A model generated the notes under the pieces. The model made no database searches. It was not told the DNA's origin and saw only the letters and a program-made list of their open reading frames with translations. A stretch of DNA of 18,841 bases from Rodentolepis nana (lineage: Eukaryota; Platyhelminthes; Cestoda; Cyclophyllidea; Hymenolepididae): positions 1 to 18,841 of the forward strand of contig UZAE01012259.1 of the NCBI GenBank assembly GCA_900617975.1. Reading direction: 5' to 3'. Within the stretch, counting starts at the first letter, position 1. Each line of letters begins with the position of its first letter. A program made the position numbers and the translations under genes. Of the stretch, positions 1 through 9,800 are shown in pieces.

Positions 1-1376
1 AACCCGCTCTTAAGGTACAAGGATTCTACCATAGAAAAAACCAATGAGTTCACATATCTCGGAATGACTTTTGACTCAAAGCTAACGTGGAAAAGTCACA
101 TTGCTAAAATAGCAGAACGCGTTTCAAATAGTCCGAATGTCCTGAAGCGTCTTGCTGGTAGCGTATGGGGCTGTGCACAGAGGTGACTCTCAAACCCCTC
201 GAAAAGGCACACAACCAAGCATTACGACTAATTACGGAGGGATAAAATCAACACCCATTGATGCAATGCTCCTAGTTACAGGAAGCACTACAATATGTTC
301 CCTTATCAAAGAAAAGGCATTGATCCTGTATGAGAAGCTACTGCGCATTCCCATGGACAAGTTCTTCAGCACCTATGAGAATAGACCAAGACATCTGAAA
401 ACGGAATCTGGTCTAATACAGAAAGCCACAGAACTGAAGAAAGCGTTACAAATTGATGATAAACCAAAAAGCCTCTCTCTCCCCATGAACCCATTAGCAG
501 ACATTGATGTAGTGTTGCACCCAACTGCTCGACTTCTTCAGGAAATCAAACACTCCTCCAGAGCAAATGCGCTCACTGGCCCTTGAGACAATCAATGTCA
601 ACTATCCTGCAGATCAATGGCTCCAAGTCTTCACTGATGGGTCATACATAGAAAACCAAGCAAACGTTGGTGCAGGTGTCTATTCTGAACTCTTCTCTTT
701 CTACGCAGCAGCGGGACATAATAGATCCACTTTTGAAGGAGAAATAGAGGCTATTAGGATAGCACTATGCCAATTATTTTGCCTGAATACGAAATTCACC
801 AAAGCGGTGATACTTTCGGACTCACAGTCAGCAATAGACTCTATTGGAAACAGAGAGACACCCAAAACAGCTGAGATAAAGGAATGTAGGAAACTCTATG
901 AGCTGCTGAGAGAGAAAAACAAAACAGTGGTCCTACAATGGATTCCTGGTCACTGTGGCATTAGAGGCAATGAGCTTGCTGACACACTTGCTAAGAAGGG
1001 ACAACGATTTTGCAATGCATGGACCGGCCGATGTCTTTCCACACAATGAAGGCCTTAATCAGGAGAGAATTCCATACCTCAAGGTGCAACGAAATTAAAG
1101 CTCGAACAAAGGAGAAACAGTGGACAGTGGCACTCTCCGATATAGCCGACTGGCCGAGAATCGAAGCCGCTGCTGAGTTTAGACTACGTACCGGACACGA
1201 TTGCTTGGCAAAACACCTTCACTTAATTTGGATTATACACTCAACCCACATGCCCTCTATGTAACCTACAGGAGGAAATGGATAGGACCCACCTGATTCG
1301 GTGTCCAGCTCTAAAGACAAGGACGGAAAGCCAAAGATACTGGGAAGCAAGAAGACAGCTAATGAATTGCTATTAA
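1..1376 (+). pseudogene. broken LINE ORF2 (reverse transcriptase / RNase H / CCHC knuckle)
   Basis: Frame 1 from base 1 reads an RT C-terminal segment with FTYLGMTFDSKLTWKSHI, stopped by TGA near 183. The coding trace continues in another frame with GGIKSTPIDAMLL (about 228-280) to a stop at 584-586, changes frame again into RNase H (567-1049), then again near 1010-1050 into HDCLAKHLH. A last shift near 1230 leads to CPLCNLQEEMDRTHLIRC, a C-x2-C-x9-H-x3-C knuckle, and a natural stop TAA at 1374-1376. At least four frame disruptions are therefore needed to follow the protein. Order and motifs match the 3' half of LINE ORF2 proteins; no intact product can be made from this copy. Confidence 0.85.
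567..1049 (+). other. RNase H domain segment of the LINE, open in one frame
   Basis: This frame stays open for 160 residues and holds a full RNase H core. VFTDGS gives catalytic Asp24, EGEIEAI gives Glu59, LSDSQSAI gives Asp85, and QWIPGHCGIRGNELAD gives His129 and Asp139, numbered from the ATG at 567. That ATG is unlikely to be a real start, because the segment is an internal part of ORF2 that was in frame with upstream RT before the frameshift near 560-586. In RNH-bearing LINEs the enzyme helps remove the RNA strand during target-primed reverse transcription. All the active-site residues survive although the ORF around it is broken. Confidence 0.88.
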
Positions 1377-1468
1377 TTAACTGCTATAAATGTACCCCCC
1401 CCCCTTCTTGGGGGAAGCTGAAGTTAAAGATTAAGGGCTGATAAATATCATAAAGCCTGCCATTTGAA

Positions 1469-1485
1469 ATATATATATATATATC
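1469..1485. repeat. (AT)n tract at the LINE 3' end
   Basis: About eight AT units directly follow the conserved LINE tail motif. They take the place where other copies in this window carry AAATA repeats, so this is probably the mutated or expanded element tail. Confidence 0.75.
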
Positions 1486-1486
1486 T

Positions 1487-3071
1487 TTAAATTGCTTACT
1501 TGCGCTTTAACATTGCATCGCTTCGTGAGACTACCGCACATAAAATTAGTGATAGACTGGAGTATATTCATGTTTTTGATTATTTATGATTGGTAATTAG
1601 GTTTGAAATGGGCAAACTAATTAGGAAAACAGACTCGTTGATTAAATCAATTACGCCATTTCAATTGTGCTTATTACTTATTCCTAATTTGTTAATACCT
1701 TGGATAGGAGACGAAAACAATATGTTCAAATATTCGTTCAACGGTGTTGGCAAGGTTGAAAGCATGAATTCAAAAATAATTGAATCATCTTAAAGTAAGT
1801 ATTGATCTCTCAAATTCAGAGCAGGAACATAGTTCTTAGACAGTTAGCTATCAATTTGCTTAAGTACCTTATTTGATAAATCCCATTCAATTAAAACGAT
1901 TGGCCATTACTAGACAATCGTTTAACTTATTCCTATTTGAATCCCGTGTCTTGGTGAATGTTTTATTCGGATTGAATGCTGCAAAGCCTAGCTAAATAGG
2001 AATCATTGCCTGAATCAAAATGAATCAAAAATGAACTTTCAATAGACGTATGCTCTCAACTAACTTGTGAATTCCATTTTTTATCAAGCATTGTCTCAGT
2101 GTAGTTAGCTTCAGAAGTAAGAGAGCATAAGAACCCCCCAACGAATATAACGCAACAAGAGGAAGTGAAAGCTTTGTTTTGATGTGCGTCTGCTTGGCAT
2201 TGCTGTGGTTGTACAGACCAATTCTAGCATTGAAATCTGACACGATTCTGGACTAAGCAACGAATTTCTTACTTTTGCTTAAGTTCTGTTCTTTAATAGT
2301 CATTCACACAGACCGTTTTGCAACACTACAATAGCCAGTACTTCATCTGCTTAAACCGTGCCTCTCATTTAAGTGAATAGGAAGTAAATTTTACAAAGAG
2401 TTGCCTTAACAGTCGCTTAAAGAATACCTCAGTTGCATTATTTATATTTCCTTCGAAGCTCCAATCAAGTGCAATTGCTATTTGTGTGAAATTTCGAGAA
2501 ATGATACCTTTACTTCTTTATTTCTGCTTATTTTTGATATATTTAATGGTAGTTAATTAAAGGATAAAATTTACCGATATTTTTAAATGAAATGGTGATG
2601 TTGTGGAAAAGGATTTCTGATTTAAAGGTTGAAATTTAATACGTATTTCGTGCTGAAAACATTCTTATTAGGGAGGCAAATTGGAAGGTACTCTAATATG
2701 GCCGAAAATTGCTGCCAATACCTGCGAAATATTGACTTTAACATCATGATGACTTAGTCCCTCAACCTCGAAATGTACTTCCACTAAACAATAAAGGCCT
2801 TCAGATGTCGTCCCTGTGAAAATGGCCTAACTATAGGCAAGATAAATGTGCATTTATCCTAGATAATGATGGTCTATTGTGATGACGGTTTGATACCGTA
2901 AAACTGAGTCTAATTGGCCAATCGGAAAATTAAATCGAAATAAAATCCCCCACACGTCATCTTTTATTTGTCCGCTCCATTTTCCTCAATGATTTATGGG
3001 AATTTCGTTATAATAATATTAGTGTAAAGTAACCAGATTGGAAAAACAAAAATATGAATTTAGCACATGAT
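1487..3071. other. AT-rich intergenic stretch, no convincing gene
   Basis: No spliced gene or intact ORF is recognisable between the LINE and the first tetraspanin. Small open frames at 1590-1793 (+) and 2025-2243 (-) lack recognisable domains. The second one begins with a short match to the LINE endonuclease motif DFNARIG (2217-2246, - strand). A 9-bp hairpin (1894-1902 with 1915-1923) is the only clear local structure. Confidence 0.6.
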
Positions 3072-3079
3072 TATAAAAG
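3072..3079 (+). promoter_or_regulatory. TATA box of the compact tetraspanin gene
   Basis: TATAAAAG lies 104 bp upstream of the start codon at 3183. Transcription would be expected to start about 30 bp downstream, near 3100, leaving an 80-nt leader. The spacing is normal for an animal RNA polymerase II core promoter. Assignment is by motif and position only. Confidence 0.5.
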
Positions 3080-3182
3080 GGCAAACAATGTCCAGCTATG
3101 ATTGGTTTAGCGAGCTATTTAAGAAGGCACTGAGAGTGAAACCCATTCCTCCTCCAAAAAATTCTAACAAAATTAACTAAAT

Positions 3183-4072
3183 ATGGTTAAGTATGACGAT
3201 CATCGTGGCCTCCGATGTGTATTGGATATCTTTAACATTTTCAACACTGTAAATTTGTGCAATTATTTTCATTAATATTTGGGAACAATTTAGATTGGCG
3301 CTGTAATAAGTATTGGTTTTGGAGTCTACCTTATTGTGATAACTAAAAGCATGGGAGAATATCTGACAAATTCGACGCCCGCAGCAATAATAATATTCGG
3401 TATTGTTCTTTTGGTCGCCGCGATTCTTGGAATTGTTGGAACCCATAAAAACAATGTCTGCATGCTGATTTCTGTAAGATTGCAATTTCTATGTCCCATT
3501 TAATGCAAACAAACCGTTCAGTTCTGTGTTATCATCAGTTTTATTATCGTGTGTCAAGTTATCGATGCTGTTCTAATACTAATCAGTCAAGCGGTCGTGA
3601 GTTACAAATTGCTCCAAACTTAATCCCCCCACCAATCTAGTTTGTCAAATTGTTTGGAGAAACATTGAAAATTGATATTCAAAATCAAATTTCGTTCGGT
3701 TCAGATGTATCTTACATCCACGATCTTCAAAGACAGGTAAAGTACCCCCCCCCCACAATTACCCTTTTAATTTGAACTATTTAGTATAAATGTTGTGGAG
3801 GCACTGGTCCATCAGATTGGAATCGCCAAATTCCTGAATCCTGTTGTGCCAATGAGATCCCGAATTGCTCTTCGCCATACAGAACGGTAAGTTTTCATTA
3901 TGGACAGGCAACTAATGGATTTATTTAGGGTTGTGCCGAAGCAGTGTTCAGGATGGCAAAGCCGATTTTAATCGGCATAGCTGTGTTCCTCTTGGTCATT
4001 TCTCTGATTCAGTTGGGCGCAGTCATCTGTGGTGCTTGTCTGACAAAAAAGATACGTAAAAGCGGGGTTTAG
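3183..4072 (+). CDS. tetraspanin, complete six-exon gene with mini-introns
   Basis: Joining exons 3183-3248, 3294-3473, 3522-3596, 3641-3736, 3785-3886 and 3929-4072 gives 220 aa. All five introns are GT-AG, phase 0 and only 45, 48, 44, 48 and 42 bp. The protein has four membrane segments (about 17-38, 53-71, 83-105, 184-207), a small loop with a possible N-glycosylation site NST at 48-50, and a large loop at about 106-182. The large loop holds the tetraspanin signature YKCCGG (C142, C143), then SCC (159-160), C167 and GC (C175): six cysteines able to form three disulphides. The C-terminal tail is short and basic. The ATG at 3183 has A at -3 and G at +4. Tetraspanins organise membrane microdomains by binding partner proteins; the partner here is unknown. 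AATAAA follows 10 bp after the stop. Confidence 0.95.
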
Positions 4073-4082
4073 CTAGGTGCCC

Positions 4083-4088
4083 AATAAA
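4083..4088 (+). terminator. poly(A) signal of the compact tetraspanin gene
   Basis: AATAAA begins 10 bp after the TAG stop at 4070-4072, which would make the 3' UTR very short. The gene from TATA box to poly(A) signal then spans only about 1.0 kb. Confidence 0.65.
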
Positions 4089-4340
4089 TTGGTGGCATGA
4101 ATTTCTTTATCCACATCATCACCGCCATCACCGAAAATATTGCAACTTTTTTAACTTTACACTCTGTGCTTCTCTCTTCTTTAAAATTTCGGTTAATTTT
4201 ACTTTTTTGATAAAGTCTTAATTATTTTGAATTAATTACAATTTAATTTACAAAAGTTTTAGTCTCTGGATTTTGAATTACCGTTTTTAAAGGGATAAGC
4301 AGTAATAATTTATCTTAATCTTTGAGCTTGGAATTAAGGT

Positions 4341-4357
4341 TATATATATATATATAT
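4341..4357. repeat. (TA)n microsatellite
   Basis: Eight TA units in intergenic DNA. Unlike the (AT)n at 1469-1485 it is not next to a recognisable LINE tail. Confidence 0.9.
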
Positions 4358-4642
4358 TTACACCAGCTGTCAAACGTTTCGATAATATTTTGTTGAAATT
4401 ATCGGAATGAAACTGTGCCAATTTTGAAATGAGCCATTTTTAAGGACGAAGGTCAATTATTATTTATTAAAAGCTTATAGCTGTAATTATAATTTTAATG
4501 GTATTAATATGTAGCTTTAATGCTATCATCGTGAAGACGTGAAAGAATATCTCTTACTGACCTAAAATGCTTAGGTAAATTGAAGTAGGCTTCACAATTT
4601 TTTTGGCTGAAATGCTCATTTTCACAGTTTCAGAGAGGGACC

Positions 4643-4660
4643 GGGGGGGAGGGGGGTTGG
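4643..4660 (+). repeat. G-rich tract, possible G-quadruplex
   Basis: G7-A-G6-TT-GG on the + strand, in strongly AT-rich surroundings. Runs of this length can fold as a quadruplex. It lies between the ends of two convergent genes. No function is shown by the sequence. Confidence 0.5.
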
Positions 4661-6299
4661 AACAGTAGAATAACAAGCCAGCAGGGTGCCAAACAGACTT
4701 TGTCATTTATCATCAATCTCGAATATACATGGAAGTGCTGCAGGTGTGGATAATGAGGAGAATTTATTTTCCAGGGAATAATATTTACTGGAATATTTTG
4801 TACCTCAAAATAATATAATGGCTTATTCCCTTTAGTTCTTACTTTCCTATACAAGATATTGCTTAAATTTCGCCTCATTAAATAGGTTTCCAATTGGTTG
4901 GTCCAAAACGATGCCCGATTGGCAGTCGTAAAAATTTTGGACTAGATTAGGACTGGAATAAATCAAATGAAACTCAAACTGCGATCGAGTCAATAGAAAT
5001 CAATCAATGCACACAGCTAGATCTTAAATTTATTCAGGAAAAAGGGCAAATCTGCCAATCAATTCACAGCTTCTTTCCCATATTAACCTCCAATCAGTGT
5101 TTTTAAGTTTTTTTGGTCAACAGGGACTTTTCTAGGTCGTTTATTTGTATTGATTTTTCCCTTCTTAAAGAGTATCTAAATGCTTCCTTCTAGAGACCTA
5201 CTGAAAATTAACTTGAATACTATTTACTGGAGTTACATTGTTCACACTACTTGAAATATCTTCAAAGTACCCCATATTGTGCTCCATTTCAATGTGTCAC
5301 ATTGACCATATAACGAGACGCGTGCATAAAATAATGTAATAAAGAGACGTTTTTACCATTGGCTTAGCGCAATGTCGGGAGATTAGTTGAAAAGGTGAAG
5401 TAGAAGTCAAGAAAAATTGTGATCGATGGAGGGGGGAAGCTCATCAAGATTCCAAGGACAAGATTTGAAGAAAAATTGATTGAATAAGAAATGTACTAAT
5501 AGGGGAATTAACTATTAGGATACTTTAGTGGAAAATTAAATACAACGAGAGCATTCCTTGAAATTACTTCAATGAATTTTGTAAGATAATCATCATTACA
5601 GCAATGTTGGTTACTTGATACCCCTTATTAGTTCGTTTTACAGATCTATGCTAAAAATGATGTGAGTATAATCGGTAATGTCTCAAATCGGAAGAAGCAT
5701 TGAACTGCCATCGACAAAAACTGCAAGACTTAACAAATGGAGAAGTGAAATTTTGAAAGTTGTATAATTTTTGAGGAATGACTAGCTTATGAAGTACGCC
5801 TTAGTAAAAATACAAGTCAAAGCACACTTTCTTTCATGCCACCATTATTGAATGCATTTTCCGTTAACCAAGTTGTCCTTAACTTTAGAAATGAAATGGA
5901 AGGGAAGGAGCCAATCACAGTTCTAGATCCAAGGAGAGTTCTGCCTTTCAATATAAGACTTCCAGTTTAATCTTTCTCATTAATATAACTTGAGAATTCA
6001 AGATATGCATGCCTCCATAGATTTTACAATAATTAAATGTCCTAACGATATGACTAAAGATATATTCCAATGATATGCTACCGTTGGCCAATTGCATCAT
6101 AAGGTGGTTGCAATCTTTAGGTCATTTGTTAGGTGTTTGTGGAAAAAGTCCTTTAATCAACTTCTCATTTCGATCATAATAACTCAGTGTTGCTGAATTG
6201 AATAAGACCTTTGTGACTTGCAAGAAATCACTCGAAAAATATTAACTTTCATATAGCTAGTTCACCAAATATTCCGTTGCATTAAATTTTCCAATAAAA

Positions 6300-6309
6300 T
6301 AGCAATATT
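6300..6309. repeat. target site duplication, left copy
   Basis: TAGCAATATT, repeated exactly at 6364-6373 on the other side of the 54-bp LINE tail insertion. Confidence 0.85.
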
Positions 6310-6363
6310 TATTTATTTATTTATTTCAAATGGCAGGCATTTTGATAGTCATCATTAGCCCTG
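6310..6363 (-). mobile_element. 54-bp 5'-truncated LINE tail insertion
   Basis: Read on the - strand, the insert is CAGGGCTAATGATGACTATC followed by AAAA, then TGCCTGCCATTTGAAAT and an AAATA-repeat tail. The core GCCTGCCATTTGAAAT (6323-6338) is identical to the 3' end of the LINE at 1455-1470. It is flanked by perfect 10-bp direct repeats TAGCAATATT (6300-6309 and 6364-6373). This is what target-primed reverse transcription leaves when it aborts very early. Confidence 0.85.
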
Positions 6364-6373
6364 TAGCAATATT
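6364..6373. repeat. target site duplication, right copy
   Basis: TAGCAATATT, exact partner of 6300-6309. It lies on the 5' side of the minus-oriented insertion. Confidence 0.85.
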
Positions 6374-6863
6374 AACAAGGTGAAATAACAACCCGACTTT
6401 TATCTGATTTAGAAAATGTTCAAAATTTCTTAAAAACACTAACATCTGGAAGGAGTTGTAACTTTACATCTACACCAATAACCTATTAATTTGCATTAAA
6501 TATTTTTCATTTAAAACTTAAACTTAAAATGTTCACTTCCAGCCCCTCTCCCTCATACCCCTTCCTTAATTGAAAAGGCAAATTCTCAAAAGGAAAATTG
6601 CTTATAGGCACTATCTTTTTCTTGCTGATCAAGTATGAATCAGGTATTTCAATGTATGTGTTGAAAAAAAAGATGCGAAATTTCATTTTGTTTGCATCCA
6701 AAATTGTTATCATAATGTTGGCTAAATATCTTGTTGCCAACAGAGTACTTGGTTATAATACAATCATTGCTACTCATAAAATACAAGTAAATCTAACAAA
6801 AGTGAACCCTCATTCAAAACTGTTGCGAAAGATATGTGGTGTGATATAGGAATAGGTGAGGGG
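6374..6863. other. 3' flank of the second tetraspanin gene
   Basis: This is the DNA just downstream of the minus-strand stop codon at 6864-6866 and should hold its 3' UTR. I see no well-placed AATAAA on the - strand close to the stop, so the transcript end is not defined. A hydrophobic open frame (6598-6849, +) has no recognisable domain and sits antisense to this UTR. Confidence 0.45.
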
Positions 6864-9800
6864 TTATTCAATCATTAGTGGAACGTAGGCAGATAATTGG
6901 CATTGGAATTGGCAGACTGCTACTACAAGGAAGAATTCAAAAAGGAAAAGGGTTATCGTCAAGTAGAACCAGATGTGAGAAGATGCTTCGAAATGGCGAA
7001 AAATGGACGACGCACAGCCCTAAAACAAAAGAAGTAAGTTCATCGACTCCTTTCAACGTTTAAGTCATCAGTATGAAATTTATTTTAGCTTGTCGCGATG
7101 TGCGATAGACTTATCTCCACGTGGTGCATCCTGGGCAGCATATACTCATACGGCAAGATAGTCTATTAACAGGTAGTTGACTACTCACTTCAAACTACCA
7201 TGACCCTATTGTATAACAAATTCGACTTCTTCCACAGTACTCACCTACCCTTCTCAACCTTTGTGTCTGTCTCTTTTAATCCTTGAAACATTCTTTTGTT
7301 CTCCCTCCCCTCTTTCGAATTTTTTCTTTGATATTCCTTCCCATCTGCGAATCCTGAAGTCAACTAAACGGCTATATAACTATCAAAAGCCTGCTATTTG
7401 ATATTAACAAATTTTATTTAGTCAACAACGATTACACCTATCCATCATTAACTTAATTGTAAGTTTACTTAACATTTGTCGCTGTTATATTTGAGCATAT
7501 AATGGCAAGGGGGTTTAGAAAACTTACACGAACATATATGCCCGGATATCGACAGTTATTATCGAGGTAATTTGGGTTAACACAGCAAGAAAGAGGGCTA
7601 TCATCTTTCCAGTCCTTTTGGCCGTCTCCACCACAACATTTGTACTAGAACCAAGACAAAGAGAATAACTCAGGATAATAATAGCATCGAACCAATGAAG
7701 TAAGTTTTGAAGGAAATTTAACGCCTAAGATATTACTGAGAGGGCATGAATATCTGTTTTACTGGCTGTCACCAATAACTTATCGATCAGTAAAATATAT
7801 AAGAAATAAACAAGAAAGGAAAGCATTCTTTTCAACCAAATAGTTGAAAATACTTATCTCTCTTTAATGTGCCCTCATTCCTTCATTAAACCAAACCGTT
7901 TTGAGTGACTAAGAAACAGTTGACTGGACAAATACAGAGTCGTTTGAGGCTGATTGCAAAATATACAAATTAAATTCTTTATTTAAATTACATCGCATTT
8001 AAAAATACCTAAAGGACCATCACATAGCCTTATTGTTTTGGAAATCAACGTATTTTTTATTTCTTTATGAACTCATTTTTCTCTGGTATAACAATTAAAT
8101 AGCTTAAACCTCTCTTTTATAATAGACACAAAATTCCTTTTAATTTCACAAAAGATATTATTGAATTTCATATATTTCTTTGCTTTAAGTTATATTCAAA
8201 TGTATAAACTGCATTATTTTCACCTTGAAACCAGTTTTGAACCTGCACATCATTCAGGAATTGCGCCTACCTTAAAAAAAGCCTATATATGTGACAAGCA
8301 AGCTATTGTATAAATTAATGGATGCGGTTTTTTGGCGATTTTAGACAAATCAACGTCACAAGTCTGGAATAATCACATTTGTGATATAACAGGGGGAGTC
8401 CCATAGACTTTCTTCCACGTGGTGCCCACTCCCCAACGTATACATATACGACAAAAAAGTCTATTAACACCCCTTCTCGACTTTTTCCACTTTGATTTTC
8501 CTCCTCCTTTTCTCTGTAAAGCCCTAAGTCAGCTAAATGGCTGATGATAACAGTCAAAACGACTGCCATTTGATATGAATAAATAAATAAATTCATGATA
8601 TAATAGTGTCGCTAAAATCTCTAGAAAACATCGTAAAGGCTAACAAAATCTGATGGACTATGCCTCTTTGCAAAAACAAAACCACCTGTAGGAGGAGGGA
8701 GGATTTTGATATGCACAAAAATGGATTATCTAACAGCATATGCAAGGGTATAACGTGTAGAATAGCGGGCTTTGTACTTCATTAATCTAGGACAAGATCA
8801 TGACCATCCAGTACGTACCTGTGATGAACCTTGATGCCAAAAGTGAAATCTGTGGAGGTAGGAAAGATTTTAATGAGATGGGAACACAGTGGGGCACATG
8901 AGATTCCCATTGTTAAATTGTTTAAATACTTGCATGGTGTAAGTTTGATCGAAAGCGGTAACTAGAGGATACTTATCAACTTCTCTAACAATCATATTGT
9001 GAACTCCATAAAAATAATTGAGAAGGAAATGCAATTGATATAGATTAAAGCAAAGGTTATTTGGTTGGCGTTCTTAAGAGAATAAAGGAAAGAATGGCCA
9101 GAAGGCAATGCTTTCTCTTAAGTTACTATTACGAGAGTCTCCTAACCGCGAGGAAAGAAGACGATTTGCGAAAAAGTGATCTGCTTAGACATAGTTATTG
9201 GCTTGTCGATTGTTTAAGCCAGGAAACAGAGCATTTTCTCTAAACTCACCAGCCTCGAAGATGATGTCAACTGAAGGTCTCTTTGGCTGGATTCGGACAT
9301 TTGAATTAGTTGTTATAGCAGTGATAGGAGTTTATTTCAATTCATGATGCAATAGGCACCTGATTTGAAATCACTTCAAGTATGGATGTATTCATTTTTT
9401 AATATTTTACAATATACTCAAGGTCATAACTCTGTTTTTGTAACATTTATTAATGTCTGTCTCTGTGAAGTTAAAGGCGCTGAATACTCATCAAAGTACT
9501 ACAAAGAAATGAATGAATCAGCATTCGTCGGCTTAATAGGCATTAACAGAAATAAACATTTGAGTTTAAAGAGTGCAAACACAAAACTAAAGCATAAGCA
9601 CGCCTAATTCATTTGAAAGACAACTTCAACAACAAAACAATCTATGAGATATTACGAACCTGTCATTCTGTAAGCTTGCTGTAAGCGAAATATTTGAAAT
9701 TCTTAGCTAACAAAATGAAGTTCGGAACTTGAGCGATTTTGGGGACGTTTGCAACGTCGAGACTGGTACCATGGCCAAGGTTTCCATTATATATCACTAG

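Larger units (their letters stand above)
1..1486 (+). mobile_element. 3' part of a decayed non-LTR retrotransposon (LINE, I/Jockey/R1-type with RNase H)
   Basis: The element enters from the left edge of the window, so its 5' part is not visible. In order it shows the end of the reverse transcriptase domain (1-180), a linker, an RNase H domain (about 585-1030), a C-terminal CCHC knuckle (about 1230-1376) and a 3' UTR ending at GCCTGCCATTTGAAAT (1455-1470) followed by an (AT)n tail to about 1485. The 3' UTR holds a C10 run (1395-1404) that can pair with GGGGG (1410-1414). RNase H after RT and a CCHC end are known for I, R1 and many arthropod Jockey-like elements; the exact clade is inferred. 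Several frame changes show it is dead. Related tail sequence recurs at 6310-6363, 7360-7410 and 8525-8595. Confidence 0.88.
4089..6299. other. AT-rich intergenic stretch between the convergent tetraspanins
   Basis: I found no exon with splice sites and a recognisable protein here on either strand. The region holds a (TA)8 microsatellite (4341-4357) and a G-rich tract (4643-4660). The open frame at 4630-4893 (-) ends in the G-rich tract and looks accidental. Confidence 0.55.

Noticed and set aside
3177..3485. Minus-strand 102-codon ORF
   Set aside because: Antisense shadow of exons 1 and 2 of the compact tetraspanin.
6598..6849. Hydrophobic plus-strand ORF
   Set aside because: Composition follows the AT-rich DNA; no motif, no splice context, and it overlaps the expected 3' UTR of the minus-strand gene.
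6918..7037. Plus-strand frame reading CYYKEEFKKEKGYRQVEPDV with a following GTAAGT
   Set aside because: It is exactly antisense to the TM4 exon of the second tetraspanin, which has a perfect acceptor, the GC start, a membrane segment and a stop.
7089..8595. tRNA-derived SINE heads
   Set aside because: I could not find a convincing A box and B box at proper spacing in either copy, so no tRNA origin is claimed.
8315..8596. Minus-strand 93-codon ORF
   Set aside because: It runs antisense through the SINE-like copy and its tail; no domain.
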